Shown: positions 7,248 through 17,055 of the stretch, one piece after another
Layout: every line of letters starts with the position of its first letter
Position numbering within the stretch: the stretch's first letter is position 1
Origin: DATEOR01 sp035296905
GTDB lineage: Bacteria; Actinomycetota; Thermoleophilia; Gaiellales; Gaiellaceae
Direction: 5' to 3'
Length of the DNA: 28,467 bases
NCBI GenBank assembly: GCA_035296905.1
Contig: DATHAA010000103.1
Location: forward strand, 1-28,467
The notes under the pieces: model-generated
Database searches by the model: none
Told to the model about the DNA's origin: nothing
The model's input: only the letters and a program-made list of their open reading frames with translations
Program-made: the position numbers and the translations under genes

Positions 7248-8669
7248 ATGGCCGTTCGCGCCGGCGTGCTACCGGACCGGTACGCCGATCCACGTGTGAT
7301 CGGTCGCGGCGGCATGGGCGAGATCTACCTCGCGGAGGACAGGGAGCTCGGGCGGAAGGTGGTCGTCAAACTCCTCGATGCGCGCTTCGCCGACCGCGAA
7401 GACTTCAGGAGGCGCTTCAAGAGGGAGGCGCTGACGGCTGCGAGGCTGACCGGCGAGCCGCACACGATCTCGATTTACGACGTCGGAGAGTTCCGAGGGC
7501 GGCCGTTCATCGTGATGGAGTACCTGGCCGGTGGCTCCCTCGCGGACCGGGCACGAAGCGGGCCGGTCGCCCGAGGGCAGTCGATCGACTGGCTTCGGCA
7601 GGCGGCGGAGGCGATCGACGCGGCCCACACGCGAGGGGTGGTTCACCGCGACATCAAGCCGGCAAACCTCCTCTTCAGCGAGCGCGGGGATCTCGTCGTG
7701 GCCGACTTCGGAATCGCACGGGCGATCGACGACACCGCCGGGATGACGCTCGCCGGAACGGTCATGGGAACTGCGGGCTACCTCGCTCCGGAACAGGCGC
7801 GGGGCGAGCCCGCCGGCCCGGCCAGCGATCGCTACGCACTCGGCGTGGTCGCCTACGAGCTTCTGACCGGCGGGCGGCCCTTCGAGCGGGGCTCCGAGAC
7901 GGCAGAGGCCGCCGCCCACATCCACGACCCGATCCCGCCGGCCTCCGAGCGCGGCGTGGGACTTCCGCGTTCCGTCGATGCCGTCTTCGAACGCGCCCTC
8001 GCCAAGGACCCGAACAAGCGCTACGCGTCGTCCGTCGGCTTCGCGGACGCTCTGACCGCAGCGTTGCGCGCCGAGCAGTCCGCGCCGACGAGGGCACTCG
8101 CGACCGTCCCGGTTCCGCGTGAGCCGCGCCGACCGCAGAGGACGCTCACACGGTCGCGCCCGGTGTGGCTCCTCCCGCTCGTGCTCGTCATGCTGCTCGC
8201 GACGTTCGTGGGAGGAGTGACAGCGGCCTACCTGGCGACGAGCGGAGACGACCCGCAGGCACGATCAGCCAAACGCCCGCGGCCGGTCACCGTGACCCAG
8301 CGCGAGACGTTGCCCGGGGCGACCGTGCTTCAGACCGTCACAACGACCACGGCCTCCGGGCCGCCCCCGGCTCCGGTCAGTCCGTCCGTCTCGATCGACG
8401 AGGCGGTCGCCCGGACCGACCAGTCGACGGGGTACCTGAGCTCCGGAGACTGGGTGAGCGCCTGGACCGCCGTGAAGCAGGCACTGCGTCCTCTCGACGG
8501 GACGTACGCGGACGACTTCCGTTACGAGGCCTATGCGTACTACGACGCCGGCAAGGCTCTGGCCGAGCTCGGCCGCTGCCAGAAAGCGCTCACGTATCTC
8601 GACCGATCGGAGTCCCTGCAGGGCCCTCGCTCCGAGATCGACGGAGCACGCGCCCGGTGTGGCGGCTAG
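7248..8669 (+). CDS. Pkn-type serine/threonine protein kinase with extracellular C-terminal domain
   Basis: A Hanks-type kinase of 473 residues. The glycine loop is GRGGMG (19-24), catalytic Lys41, HRDIKPAN with Asp135, DFG at 153-155, and APEQ. A Pro/Arg linker leads to one transmembrane helix (about 306-330). Outside lies a Thr/Pro-rich spacer and a helical, TPR-like domain with two Cys near the end (GRCQ and RARCGG). Most actinobacterial Pkn kinases carry PASTA or other sensor domains there; I do not recognise this one beyond TPR resemblance. ATG at 7248 has AAAGGA 6 nt upstream; a TTG at 7215 lacks support. The stop shares CTAG with the convergent gene. Confidence 0.93.
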   Translation: MAVRAGVLPDRYADPRVIGRGGMGEIYLAEDRELGRKVVVKLLDARFADREDFRRRFKREALTAARLTGEPHTISIYDVGEFRGRPFIVMEYLAGGSLADRARSGPVARGQSIDWLRQAAEAIDAAHTRGVVHRDIKPANLLFSERGDLVVADFGIARAIDDTAGMTLAGTVMGTAGYLAPEQARGEPAGPASDRYALGVVAYELLTGGRPFERGSETAEAAAHIHDPIPPASERGVGLPRSVDAVFERALAKDPNKRYASSVGFADALTAALRAEQSAPTRALATVPVPREPRRPQRTLTRSRPVWLLPLVLVMLLATFVGGVTAAYLATSGDDPQARSAKRPRPVTVTQRETLPGATVLQTVTTTTASGPPPAPVSPSVSIDEAVARTDQSTGYLSSGDWVSAWTAVKQALRPLDGTYADDFRYEAYAYYDAGKALAELGRCQKALTYLDRSESLQGPRSEIDGARARCGG

Positions 8670-9475
8670 CCACCGCTGCGCCGCGCGTACTGCTCGGCGA
8701 AGCTTCGGCCGTCGCCCAGGAGGGGCTCCCACCAATCGCGGTGCTCGCGATACCAGTCCACCGTCTCGGTCAGTCCCGCCGGCAGCGCGTGCCTGGGCTC
8801 CCAGCCCAGAGCGCGGATCGCTAAGTCCTCTTCTCCGACGGAATAGATCTCGCCTGCGGCGCCTTCGTGCAGAACGAGGTCGACCGCGGCACTGTGGTCG
8901 TCCGTGTGCACGCACGCCCCCGGTAGCGGTTCGACTGGCTGGTCCCCGCGGGCGAGTGCCTCGACGATCGAGGCTGCTGGCTCGACGGCGGGATGCTGAA
9001 ACGGCCCGTAGGCACGCGCGCCGCGGACGATCGACACGTTCACGCCGGCCTCCGCGTAAGCGAGCGCCTGGAGATCGGCGCCGGCCTTGGAGGCGGTCGG
9101 CGGAGTTGTCGGCCTGCTGGCTTCGCTCGTCGACACCTGCACATAGCGGATCCCGGCCACGCGGGCGAACTCGAGCAAGACGTGAGTCCCGAAAACATCG
9201 GTGACGATGAATCCTCCCGATGCGAGGGCAGAGGCGTCGAGACTCGTCTCCGCCGCGAAGTTGACGATCGCCTGGCAGCCGTCCGCCGCTCCGGTGGCCG
9301 TGACCGCGTCAGCGACGTCCCCCTGGACGAACTCGTGTGGAATGCCCTCGAGGCGGGCGAGATTGCCGAAGTCGGTCAGGCGGTCGAGGACGACGACCTC
9401 GTGGCCGGCTGCTGCCAGCTGGCCGACGAAATTGCTGCCGAGGAAGCCGCAGCCGCCGGGAACGAGAACGCGCAC
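8666..9475 (-). CDS. RmlB-like extended SDR protein with degenerate active site
   Basis: A 269-residue Rossmann protein of the NAD-dependent epimerase/dehydratase family. The cofactor motif GGCGFLGSN, the strand VVVLDRL and NFAAETSLD (compare NFAAESHVD in dTDP-glucose dehydratases) are intact. Where RmlB has STDEVYG, a loop and SPYSASK, this protein reads STSEASRP then TPPTASK. The catalytic Tyr is Pro, the Asp of the DE pair is Ser, and the loop between is missing. It is also ~60 residues shorter than RmlB. It probably binds a dinucleotide, but classical dehydratase or epimerase chemistry is unlikely. GTG start; TAGGGT lies 6 nt upstream. It is last of a minus-strand gene run. Confidence 0.8.
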   Translation of the reverse strand: MRVLVPGGCGFLGSNFVGQLAAAGHEVVVLDRLTDFGNLARLEGIPHEFVQGDVADAVTATGAADGCQAIVNFAAETSLDASALASGGFIVTDVFGTHVLLEFARVAGIRYVQVSTSEASRPTTPPTASKAGADLQALAYAEAGVNVSIVRGARAYGPFQHPAVEPAASIVEALARGDQPVEPLPGACVHTDDHSAAVDLVLHEGAAGEIYSVGEEDLAIRALGWEPRHALPAGLTETVDWYREHRDWWEPLLGDGRSFAEQYARRSGG

Positions 9476-9481
9476 GACGCG

Positions 9482-9487
9482 ACCCTA
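9482..9487 (-). promoter_or_regulatory. Candidate leaderless -10 box (SDR gene)
   Basis: TAGGGT on the minus strand lies 6 nt before the GTG at 9475. Its first three bases are the stop codon of the AlkB-like gene, so the TA match comes partly for free and this is weaker evidence than the other cases. Confidence 0.3.
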
Positions 9488-10024
9488 GCGAAGCGTCCGA
9501 AAGGTGATCGAGTACCGGTCTTCCTTCACCGGCGGGATGCTGTGCTGCCAGGACCAGCGCGCCTTTCCTGCAAGTACGTACGCGGATCCGGGCTCGAGCA
9601 GGACCTCCGTGACCTCGCGCGCCTCTCCCTTGCCGCGCTGGAAGCGCATCCGGGCCGGCGAGGCGAGCGACACACCGCCGACGAGCCCGAACTTCGGCGC
9701 GTCGCGATGCCAGCCGATCGGCGCTCCGGGCGGATAGTGCTGGACGAGCGCCTCGACGAGGTCGTCCGGCGTAACCTTTGCCAGCTCGGCCACGCGAGCG
9801 CGCACGGGCTCGAGCCACTCCGGAAGCGGCTCCCCCGGCTTCGGGGCGGCCGGGTTGTCGCAGTCGTAGGCGATCCCGTAGTGCTTCGCCGTCCGGCGCG
9901 CGGCCTGGCCGTGCATACGGATCTCGTCGAAGTCGAGCGCTGCGATCTTGGCGAGGAGTGTCCGCTCCTCCTCCTCGGTCAGAAAGTTGGGCTCGTAGAC
10001 GAGGCCTTCCGGCCGCACGGTCAT
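9485..10024 (-). CDS. AlkB-like 2-oxoglutarate/Fe(II) dioxygenase
   Basis: This 179-residue protein has the AlkB fold residues: the iron-binding WHRD (His106, Asp108), the distal His161 in WQHSIPP, and the 2-oxoglutarate/substrate arginines in RYSITFRTLR at the C-terminus. AlkB enzymes oxidatively remove alkyl groups from DNA or RNA bases; some act on tRNA or proteins. HYPPGAPIGWHRD is typical of the family. I chose ATG at 10024 because the family-like sequence begins right after it; a GTG-led extension to 10057 would overlap the upstream gene. It starts 5 nt after the kinase stop. Substrate is not predictable. Confidence 0.9.
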   Translation of the reverse strand: MTVRPEGLVYEPNFLTEEEERTLLAKIAALDFDEIRMHGQAARRTAKHYGIAYDCDNPAAPKPGEPLPEWLEPVRARVAELAKVTPDDLVEALVQHYPPGAPIGWHRDAPKFGLVGGVSLASPARMRFQRGKGEAREVTEVLLEPGSAYVLAGKARWSWQHSIPPVKEDRYSITFRTLR

Positions 10025-10029
10025 CCGCG

Positions 10030-10827
10030 TCACGTACCCGCGAGAGCCCGGGCGCACTCGATGTGTCCCGGCAACGGACGGCCACCCTCGAAGCCCCAGG
10101 CAAGAGCGTGCGCTATACCCCAGCCGCGCACCTTTTCGCGATCGAGCTGGAGCCGCTCGCTGTAGAAATCGACGCGGCGTCGAACCCGCGTGGCGGGGTC
10201 CGGGTCGCGAGCGAGGTCGTCGCGCCGGTCGCGGAGCAGCGAAGCGACGTCGAATGCCCGCTCGCCGACGAGCGGCTTGGGGTCGATCGCCAGCCAGCCG
10301 CGTTCCGAGCGGAGGATGTTTCCACCGTGGAGATCCTGATGCAGGAGCACGGCGTCCTCCCCGCTCGCATCCGTCCGCATGAACTCCACCGCCTGCTCGA
10401 GGAGCGTTCGCTCGAACGGGCGACCGGCCTCCGCCCAGCTAGCAGGCAGGCTGTTGGCCCAACGCGCAGCCTCGTCCGCGAGCGACCGAAACGCTGCGAT
10501 CGGCGGAGCCGCCCAGAGTTGAACGAGAACCCCTACCGCGATCTCGTTCGCCTCGTCCTCTTCCACATCCCAGAGCGACGAGCCCGGGAGACAGCGCTCG
10601 ACGAGCAACGCGCGCCGCTCGTCGGCGCGCGCGAGCAGGCGCACCGCGCCTGAGCCGTTCCAGCACGCGAGCGCGTCGCTCTCGTGCTCGCTCTCGGGCT
10701 CCGGAAAGTTGACCTTGAGCACCGCCGCAGAGCCGTCCTCGCGCCGCACCGGCACCACCAGGGCGATGTGCGCGGGCTCGAAGGGGGGCTCGAGCTCAAG
10801 CGACCACTCGTCCAGGAGCTCGGCCAC
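10030..10827 (-). CDS. Aminoglycoside/hydroxyurea-type (APH(6)-like) phosphotransferase
   Basis: A small-molecule kinase of the APH_6_hur family (streptomycin 6-kinase and relatives). Visible motifs are the Lys strand AAVLKVNFPEPE, the catalytic LLHQDLHGGNIL and the metal-binding AIDPKPLVGERAFDVASLLRD. These enzymes phosphorylate a hydroxyl on an aminoglycoside or similar metabolite. The first canonical start, GTG at 10827, gives 265 residues, but homologous-looking sequence continues in frame for 31 codons to 10920 (VPPGLAWWR then GGADWLERLPRL), typical of this family's N-terminus. No ATG, GTG or TTG occurs in that stretch; an ATA at 10918-10920 overlaps the macro gene stop. The start is therefore unresolved. 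Actual resistance is not implied. Confidence 0.82.
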   Translation of the reverse strand: MAELLDEWSLELEPPFEPAHIALVVPVRREDGSAAVLKVNFPEPESEHESDALACWNGSGAVRLLARADERRALLVERCLPGSSLWDVEEDEANEIAVGVLVQLWAAPPIAAFRSLADEAARWANSLPASWAEAGRPFERTLLEQAVEFMRTDASGEDAVLLHQDLHGGNILRSERGWLAIDPKPLVGERAFDVASLLRDRRDDLARDPDPATRVRRRVDFYSERLQLDREKVRGWGIAHALAWGFEGGRPLPGHIECARALAGT

Positions 10828-10916
10828 GAGCCGTGGCAGGCGCTCGAGCCAGTCCGCACCGCCCGGCTCGCCACGCCACCACGCGAGGCCCGGAGGAACG
10901 GCGAACGACTGGCGGG

Positions 10917-11408
10917 CTATTCGCCGACCGCGGCCCGGAAGGCCTGCTCGGCGTCGTGCCCAAAGACCGCGAAGACGATCCGCTCCAGGTTCACCGGCTC
11001 AAAGGCGCGCGCCTCGGTGACCATCAGCTCTGCACACTGCCCGATCGGGAAGCCGCCGACTCCAGTGCCGAACGCTGGCATCGCCAGGGAGTGGGAGCCG
11101 AGCTCGTCTGCGACCTCGAGGGTGCGCCTGGTGGCCTGCGAAATGAGCTCAGCCGAGGTCTGCAGATCCTGGCCCATGACTGCAGCGTGGACGACGTGCT
11201 TCGCCCGCAGGTTCCCGGCCCCGGTGGCGATCGCCTGGCCGACCGCGATCGGCGCCTGCGCGACGGCCTCCTGCTCGATTTCCGCCCCGCCCGCGCGCTT
11301 GATCGCCCCGGCGACGCCTGCACCCATCCAGAGCTCGTTGTTCGCAGCATTTGCGACCGCGTCCACGTCGAGCTCGGTGATGTCGCCCTCGACGACCTCG
11401 AGTTCCAT
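10917..11408 (-). CDS. Macro domain protein (ADP-ribose binding or hydrolysing)
   Basis: A single macro domain of 163 residues. Asp9 in GDIT contacts the adenine in this family. NAANN (20-24) with GAGVAGAI (29-36) is the first ADP-ribose loop and FGTGVGGFP (113-121) the diphosphate loop. The set of motifs resembles MacroD-type hydrolases that remove ADP-ribose from proteins or nucleic acids or deacetylate O-acetyl-ADP-ribose. It starts 10 bases after the MMPL stop, with TAGGGT 7 nt before its ATG. It is followed directly by the APH-like kinase. Cellular target is unknown. Confidence 0.93.
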   Translation of the reverse strand: MELEVVEGDITELDVDAVANAANNELWMGAGVAGAIKRAGGAEIEQEAVAQAPIAVGQAIATGAGNLRAKHVVHAAVMGQDLQTSAELISQATRRTLEVADELGSHSLAMPAFGTGVGGFPIGQCAELMVTEARAFEPVNLERIVFAVFGHDAEQAFRAAVGE

Positions 11409-11415
11409 GCGCGGA

Positions 11416-11421
11416 ACCCTA
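11416..11421 (-). promoter_or_regulatory. Candidate leaderless -10 box (macro domain gene)
   Basis: TAGGGT on the minus strand, 7 nt before the ATG at 11408. It begins with the TAG stop codon of the MMPL gene. No Shine-Dalgarno sequence precedes the ATG. Confidence 0.4.
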
Positions 11422-13593
11422 ACGGCCGCTGCTTGCCGCCGGATGGGGGTCAGGACGCCGAAGAGGCGAGGGCTTCACGCGGAAGACCCGGGCGACATTC
11501 GTCGGCAGCCACCAGTTCCAGCGGCCGAAGAGCTTCATCGCGCTCGGCACGAGTAGCGCGCGCACGATCGTCACGTCGATGAGGATCGCCGCGGCGAGCC
11601 CGAAGCCGAACTGCTGCAGGCCGACGATCGAGCCGGCGACGAAGCCCATGAACGCCGCGAACATGACGAGGCCTGCGGCGGTCACGATCCGGCCCGTCTT
11701 CGCAAGCCCGGCAGAGACAGCCTCCTCGTTTGTATGCCCGTCGTCCCACTCCTCGCGCATGCGGCTGACGAGGAAGACCTCGTAGTCCATCGAGAGCCCG
11801 AAGACCATGGCGAAGACGAAGACCGGAATCCAGCCTTCGATCTGGTCGAAGCTGATGAGCCCGACCGCGCCGGCACCGCCCCACTTGAAGAACATGACGA
11901 GCAGCCCGTACGCGGCGCCGATCGAGAGCAGGTTCAGGATGATCGCTTTCAGCGGCAGGATCACCGAGCGGAACGCGCGCAGGAGCAGGACGTACGTCAG
12001 GAGAAGCACGCCGAGGACGAGCCACGGGAAGGCTCCGTACGTGAGGTTGAGGAAGTCCACGCCGCTCGGCGGCCCACCGCCCGCGTAGACGTTCACGCCG
12101 TCCGGGAAAAGCGCCGCCGGGACGATGTCGTCGCGCAAGCGGTCGACGAAATGGAGGGCCGGCGGCGAGCCGTATTCGCTCGTCCCGATCACGTCGAGGT
12201 GGAAGTACTGGCCGCTCGAGTCGACGTATTGCGGCCCCTCCGCGAATCGGACCGCAGCCACCTCAGGATCGGCGCGGAGACCCTGCTCGAGTGCGCCGAT
12301 CGCCGCGCGGACGCCGGTCGAGTCGACACCTCCTGCGCGGCCCGTGTCCCCGACGATCGCCGTCGGTGCAAGGGCACCCTCGCCGACGGCGTCCGAGATC
12401 ACGTTCAGACCTTCGACGCCCTCGAGATTCTGCGGGATTCCCTTGTTCGAGCCCGGCCCGACCTCCAGCCAGAACACCGGTAACGCAAGCAGCAGCAGGA
12501 ACGCCGTCGTCACGGCGGCCACCATCCGCGCGTGCCGCATGACGCCGCGCGAGAGCCGCCACCAGAAGTTGTACTCCGAGTCCCTGCTCACGAGCACGCG
12601 CTTCGGCACGATGCTCACGCGGTCGAGCCCGTTCACGCAGAAGTAGACGAGCACCGGCAGGAGCGTCAGCGCGCAGGCGACGGAGACGAGCGGGATCACG
12701 AGCCCGCCAATCCCGAAGCCGCGCATGAAGGGAAGCGGCATGAAGAGCATGAGCGCGAGGCCGATCCCGACCGCCGAGCCGCTGAAGACGACCGCGCGGC
12801 CCGCGGTCTCCATCGTCCGGACGATGGCGTCCTCCTTCGCTTTCCCGGACCGGAGCTCCTCGCGGTAGCGGTAGACGATCAGGAGCGAGTAGTCGATCGC
12901 GATGCCGAACCCGATGAGCATGACGAGGTTCTGCAGGTACGTCGTCAGCTCCATCACGTGCGCGAAGAGCCAGATGATCGCGAGCGTCGTCGGGATCGCG
13001 GCCGCCGCGAAGATCAGCGGCAGCAGGAAGGCGAGCGTTCCGAAGACAAAGGCAAGGATCAGCGCCGCGATCGGAATGGCGATGAAGAGCTCGCCGACCT
13101 GAAGGTCGTGCGCGAAGACCGGGTCGAGGTCGTGCTCGATGGCGGCCTGCCCGGAGACGTAGACCGTCGCGCCGGGGATCTCGCCGGCGGCGGCGCGCAT
13201 GTCGTCCGTGTGGCCTTTCGCGTCGGCCGGCTCCAGGTTGGAGACGATTGTCGCGCTGACCACCGAGTCGGAGACGGCCTGGACGCCGGCGAGCTGGCCG
13301 GTCGGAAGCTCCTTCACAGCCGCCACAGCGCGCTCGCGGACGATGGGCAGAAGCTGCTGCGCCGAACCGGGCTCTCCCTTCACGACGACCGAGAACGAGC
13401 CCACCGTCTTCTGGCCGAAGTGGTCCTCGAGGATCGAGTCTGCGCGGGCGGTGTCGGTCCCCGGGAGCGTGAATCGGTTGGTGAGGAGGTCGCTGAGCCC
13501 GGAGGTCGCGTACCCGCCGATCAGGAAGAGGACTGCCCAGACCCCGGCGACCCACCACCGATAGCGGATCATCGCCCGCGTCCACCGCTCCAC
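11419..13593 (-). CDS. MMPL-family RND-type membrane transporter
   Basis: A 724-residue inner-membrane protein with the MMPL layout. One N-terminal helix (WWVAGVWAVLFLIGGYA) is followed by a periplasmic domain, a block of about five helices, a second periplasmic domain, and a second block of helices. Each helix block carries the family motif GFGIAIDYSLLIVYRYREEL or GLSMDYEVFLVSRMREEW. Asp-Tyr pairs in these helices are the proton-relay site in RND transporters. In actinobacteria MMPL proteins export lipids and glycolipids; the cargo here is unknown. GTG at 13593 directly follows the stop of a 50-codon ORF whose end contains GGGAGGAG, its ribosome binding site, so the two are probably coupled. 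Confidence 0.93.
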   Translation of the reverse strand: MERWTRAMIRYRWWVAGVWAVLFLIGGYATSGLSDLLTNRFTLPGTDTARADSILEDHFGQKTVGSFSVVVKGEPGSAQQLLPIVRERAVAAVKELPTGQLAGVQAVSDSVVSATIVSNLEPADAKGHTDDMRAAAGEIPGATVYVSGQAAIEHDLDPVFAHDLQVGELFIAIPIAALILAFVFGTLAFLLPLIFAAAAIPTTLAIIWLFAHVMELTTYLQNLVMLIGFGIAIDYSLLIVYRYREELRSGKAKEDAIVRTMETAGRAVVFSGSAVGIGLALMLFMPLPFMRGFGIGGLVIPLVSVACALTLLPVLVYFCVNGLDRVSIVPKRVLVSRDSEYNFWWRLSRGVMRHARMVAAVTTAFLLLLALPVFWLEVGPGSNKGIPQNLEGVEGLNVISDAVGEGALAPTAIVGDTGRAGGVDSTGVRAAIGALEQGLRADPEVAAVRFAEGPQYVDSSGQYFHLDVIGTSEYGSPPALHFVDRLRDDIVPAALFPDGVNVYAGGGPPSGVDFLNLTYGAFPWLVLGVLLLTYVLLLRAFRSVILPLKAIILNLLSIGAAYGLLVMFFKWGGAGAVGLISFDQIEGWIPVFVFAMVFGLSMDYEVFLVSRMREEWDDGHTNEEAVSAGLAKTGRIVTAAGLVMFAAFMGFVAGSIVGLQQFGFGLAAAILIDVTIVRALLVPSAMKLFGRWNWWLPTNVARVFRVKPSPLRRPDPHPAASSGR

Positions 13594-13746
13594 CTAGTGC
13601 TCCTCCCGCTCGTTAGCGGACACTAACCTAGCAGCCCTGCGAGCCCGCTTTCGCGACTTCACCCCTTCCGCGTTGCGTACGCCCGCGACCCAGATGTACG
13701 CGAGAAAACCAAGGCCCAGCGCGGACGCTTTGAGAATGCGGCCCAT
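13594..13746 (-). CDS. Small single-span membrane protein, 50 residues
   Basis: An ATG-to-TAG frame encodes 50 residues: one hydrophobic helix (about residues 7-23, ALGLGFLAYIWVAGV) followed by a very basic segment (KSRKRARRAARL), so the tail should stay in the cytoplasm. Its TAG abuts the GTG of the MMPL gene, and the MMPL ribosome binding site lies inside its last codons, suggesting coupling. It starts 15 bp from the divergent Hsp20 gene. No known family. It could be an accessory subunit of the transporter or simply a leader ORF. Confidence 0.5.
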   Translation of the reverse strand: MGRILKASALGLGFLAYIWVAGVRNAEGVKSRKRARRAARLVSANEREEH

Positions 13747-13749
13747 CGG

Positions 13750-13755
13750 TACGAT
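13750..13755 (+). promoter_or_regulatory. Leaderless -10 box of the Hsp20-Lon operon
   Basis: TACGAT sits 6 nt before the ATG at 13762, and no Shine-Dalgarno sequence lies between. No CIRCE or HAIR heat-shock operator was recognised nearby. A weak TTGAGA at 13730-13735 is too close (14 nt) for a normal -35 spacing. Confidence 0.55.
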
Positions 13756-13761
13756 TGTCTC

Positions 13762-14198
13762 ATGACCACACGCAGGGAGATCGACCGTATGAAGTCGGAG
13801 ATGGAAGAGCTCTTCGCCGACCTCTGCCAGGTGCCCAGGCTCGTCTCCAGACGCGCCGGGTTTCGCCCTGCGCTCGACGTCTACCGCACCGACGACCCGC
13901 CGGCGATCACCGTGGTCGTGGAGCTCGCCGGGATCGACCCGGCCGAGGTCGACGCTGCGGTCGTCGACGGCGTCCTACTCGTCCGGGGGCGACGCTCGCG
14001 GCCGGCCGGCGACCGGCGCGTCTACCAACACATCGAGATCGACTACGGCATCTTCGAGCGTCGCGTGCAGCTGAACGAAGAGGTCGACTCGGAGGCCGCG
14101 AAGGCGACCTACGAGAACGGCCTCCTCTCCATCCACCTGCCGCTCGCCCGCAAGTCACCGGGGGCGGTCAAGGTGACCATTCAGTCGACGGAGGACGC

Positions 14199-14202
<4 letters not shown>
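13762..14202 (+). CDS. Hsp20/alpha-crystallin small heat shock protein
   Basis: A 146-residue small heat shock protein, an ATP-independent holdase. The alpha-crystallin domain spans about residues 35-135 (ALDVYRTDDPPAITVVVELAGI, then VDGVLLVRGRR, and FERRVQLNEEVD with the ATYENGLLSIHLP strand). A short helical N-terminus precedes it. The C-terminal I-x-I/V anchor is only weakly represented. Its stop overlaps the Lon start as ATGA, so holdase and protease are made together. The start follows a -10 box by 6 nt, which indicates leaderless translation. Confidence 0.93.
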
Positions 14203-16580
<2,378 letters not shown>

Positions 16581-16621
16581 TAGTGTCTGAAGGACGACGC
16601 TAGAGAGGAAAGGACCGACTA

Positions 16622-17053
16622 ATGACCAAGGCAAAGGACATGGTGGGCGACGCGGTGGACACCGCACGACCCTACGTCGAGCGGCTTGCTCAGGACGAGG
16701 AGCTGCACGACCACGTCAAGAAGGCATACGACTCGGCCCGCAAGATCTACGACGATCTGCTGGGCGACCGCGGGACGACCGGCATGGCGTTCAAGGTCGC
16801 GCGCGACAAGGACATCCAGAACGAGCTCAAGAGAGCCGTCGAGGAACTCCGCAAAGCGGGCGAGCGCGCCCAGGGCAACCAGTCCCACGCCGGCCGCAAC
16901 ACGACTCTGCTCATGGCCGGCATCGCGCTCGGCGTCCTGTTCAACCCGGCGACCGGCCCGGACACGCGCCGCTGGCTCAAGAACAAGCTCTTCGGGCCCG
17001 AGCAGCCCTTCGATTCCGTACCCTCAGAGGACAACGGAGGAACGGGCAGCTAG
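16622..17053 (+). CDS. YtxH-like small protein
   Basis: 143 residues, mostly amphipathic charged helix, followed by a short hydrophobic stretch (LLMAGIALGVLFNPATGP, about residues 95-112) and RRWLKNKLFG. This pattern, a weak membrane segment ending in LFNPATGP/LFAPKSG and a basic helix, resembles YtxH-domain proteins linked to general stress. GGAAAGGA 7 nt upstream supports the ATG. TAGTGT right after the lon stop may be its own promoter. It ends 2 bp from the convergent M23 gene. Precise role unknown. Confidence 0.7.
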   Translation: MTKAKDMVGDAVDTARPYVERLAQDEELHDHVKKAYDSARKIYDDLLGDRGTTGMAFKVARDKDIQNELKRAVEELRKAGERAQGNQSHAGRNTTLLMAGIALGVLFNPATGPDTRRWLKNKLFGPEQPFDSVPSEDNGGTGS

Positions 17054-17055
17054 CC

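Noticed and set aside
5272..7293. Long 673-codon minus-strand frame covering the SpoIID-domain gene
   Set aside because: Arg/Pro-rich shadow frame; the overlapping frame with signal peptide and SpoIID motifs is the real gene.
10030..10827. Fructosamine/ketosamine kinase as the identity of the phosphotransferase
   Set aside because: AIDPKPLVGERAFDVASLLRD and the VPPGLAWWR N-terminus fit the APH_6_hur family better.
12532..13626. Long plus-strand frame opposite the MMPL gene
   Set aside because: Asp/Arg/Glu/His-rich complement of hydrophobic codons; a classical antisense shadow of a membrane protein.
13731..13762. TGAGA...TCTCA inverted repeat upstream of hsp20 as a heat-shock operator
   Set aside because: Five-base arms with a 22-nt spacer are expected by chance and match neither CIRCE nor HAIR.
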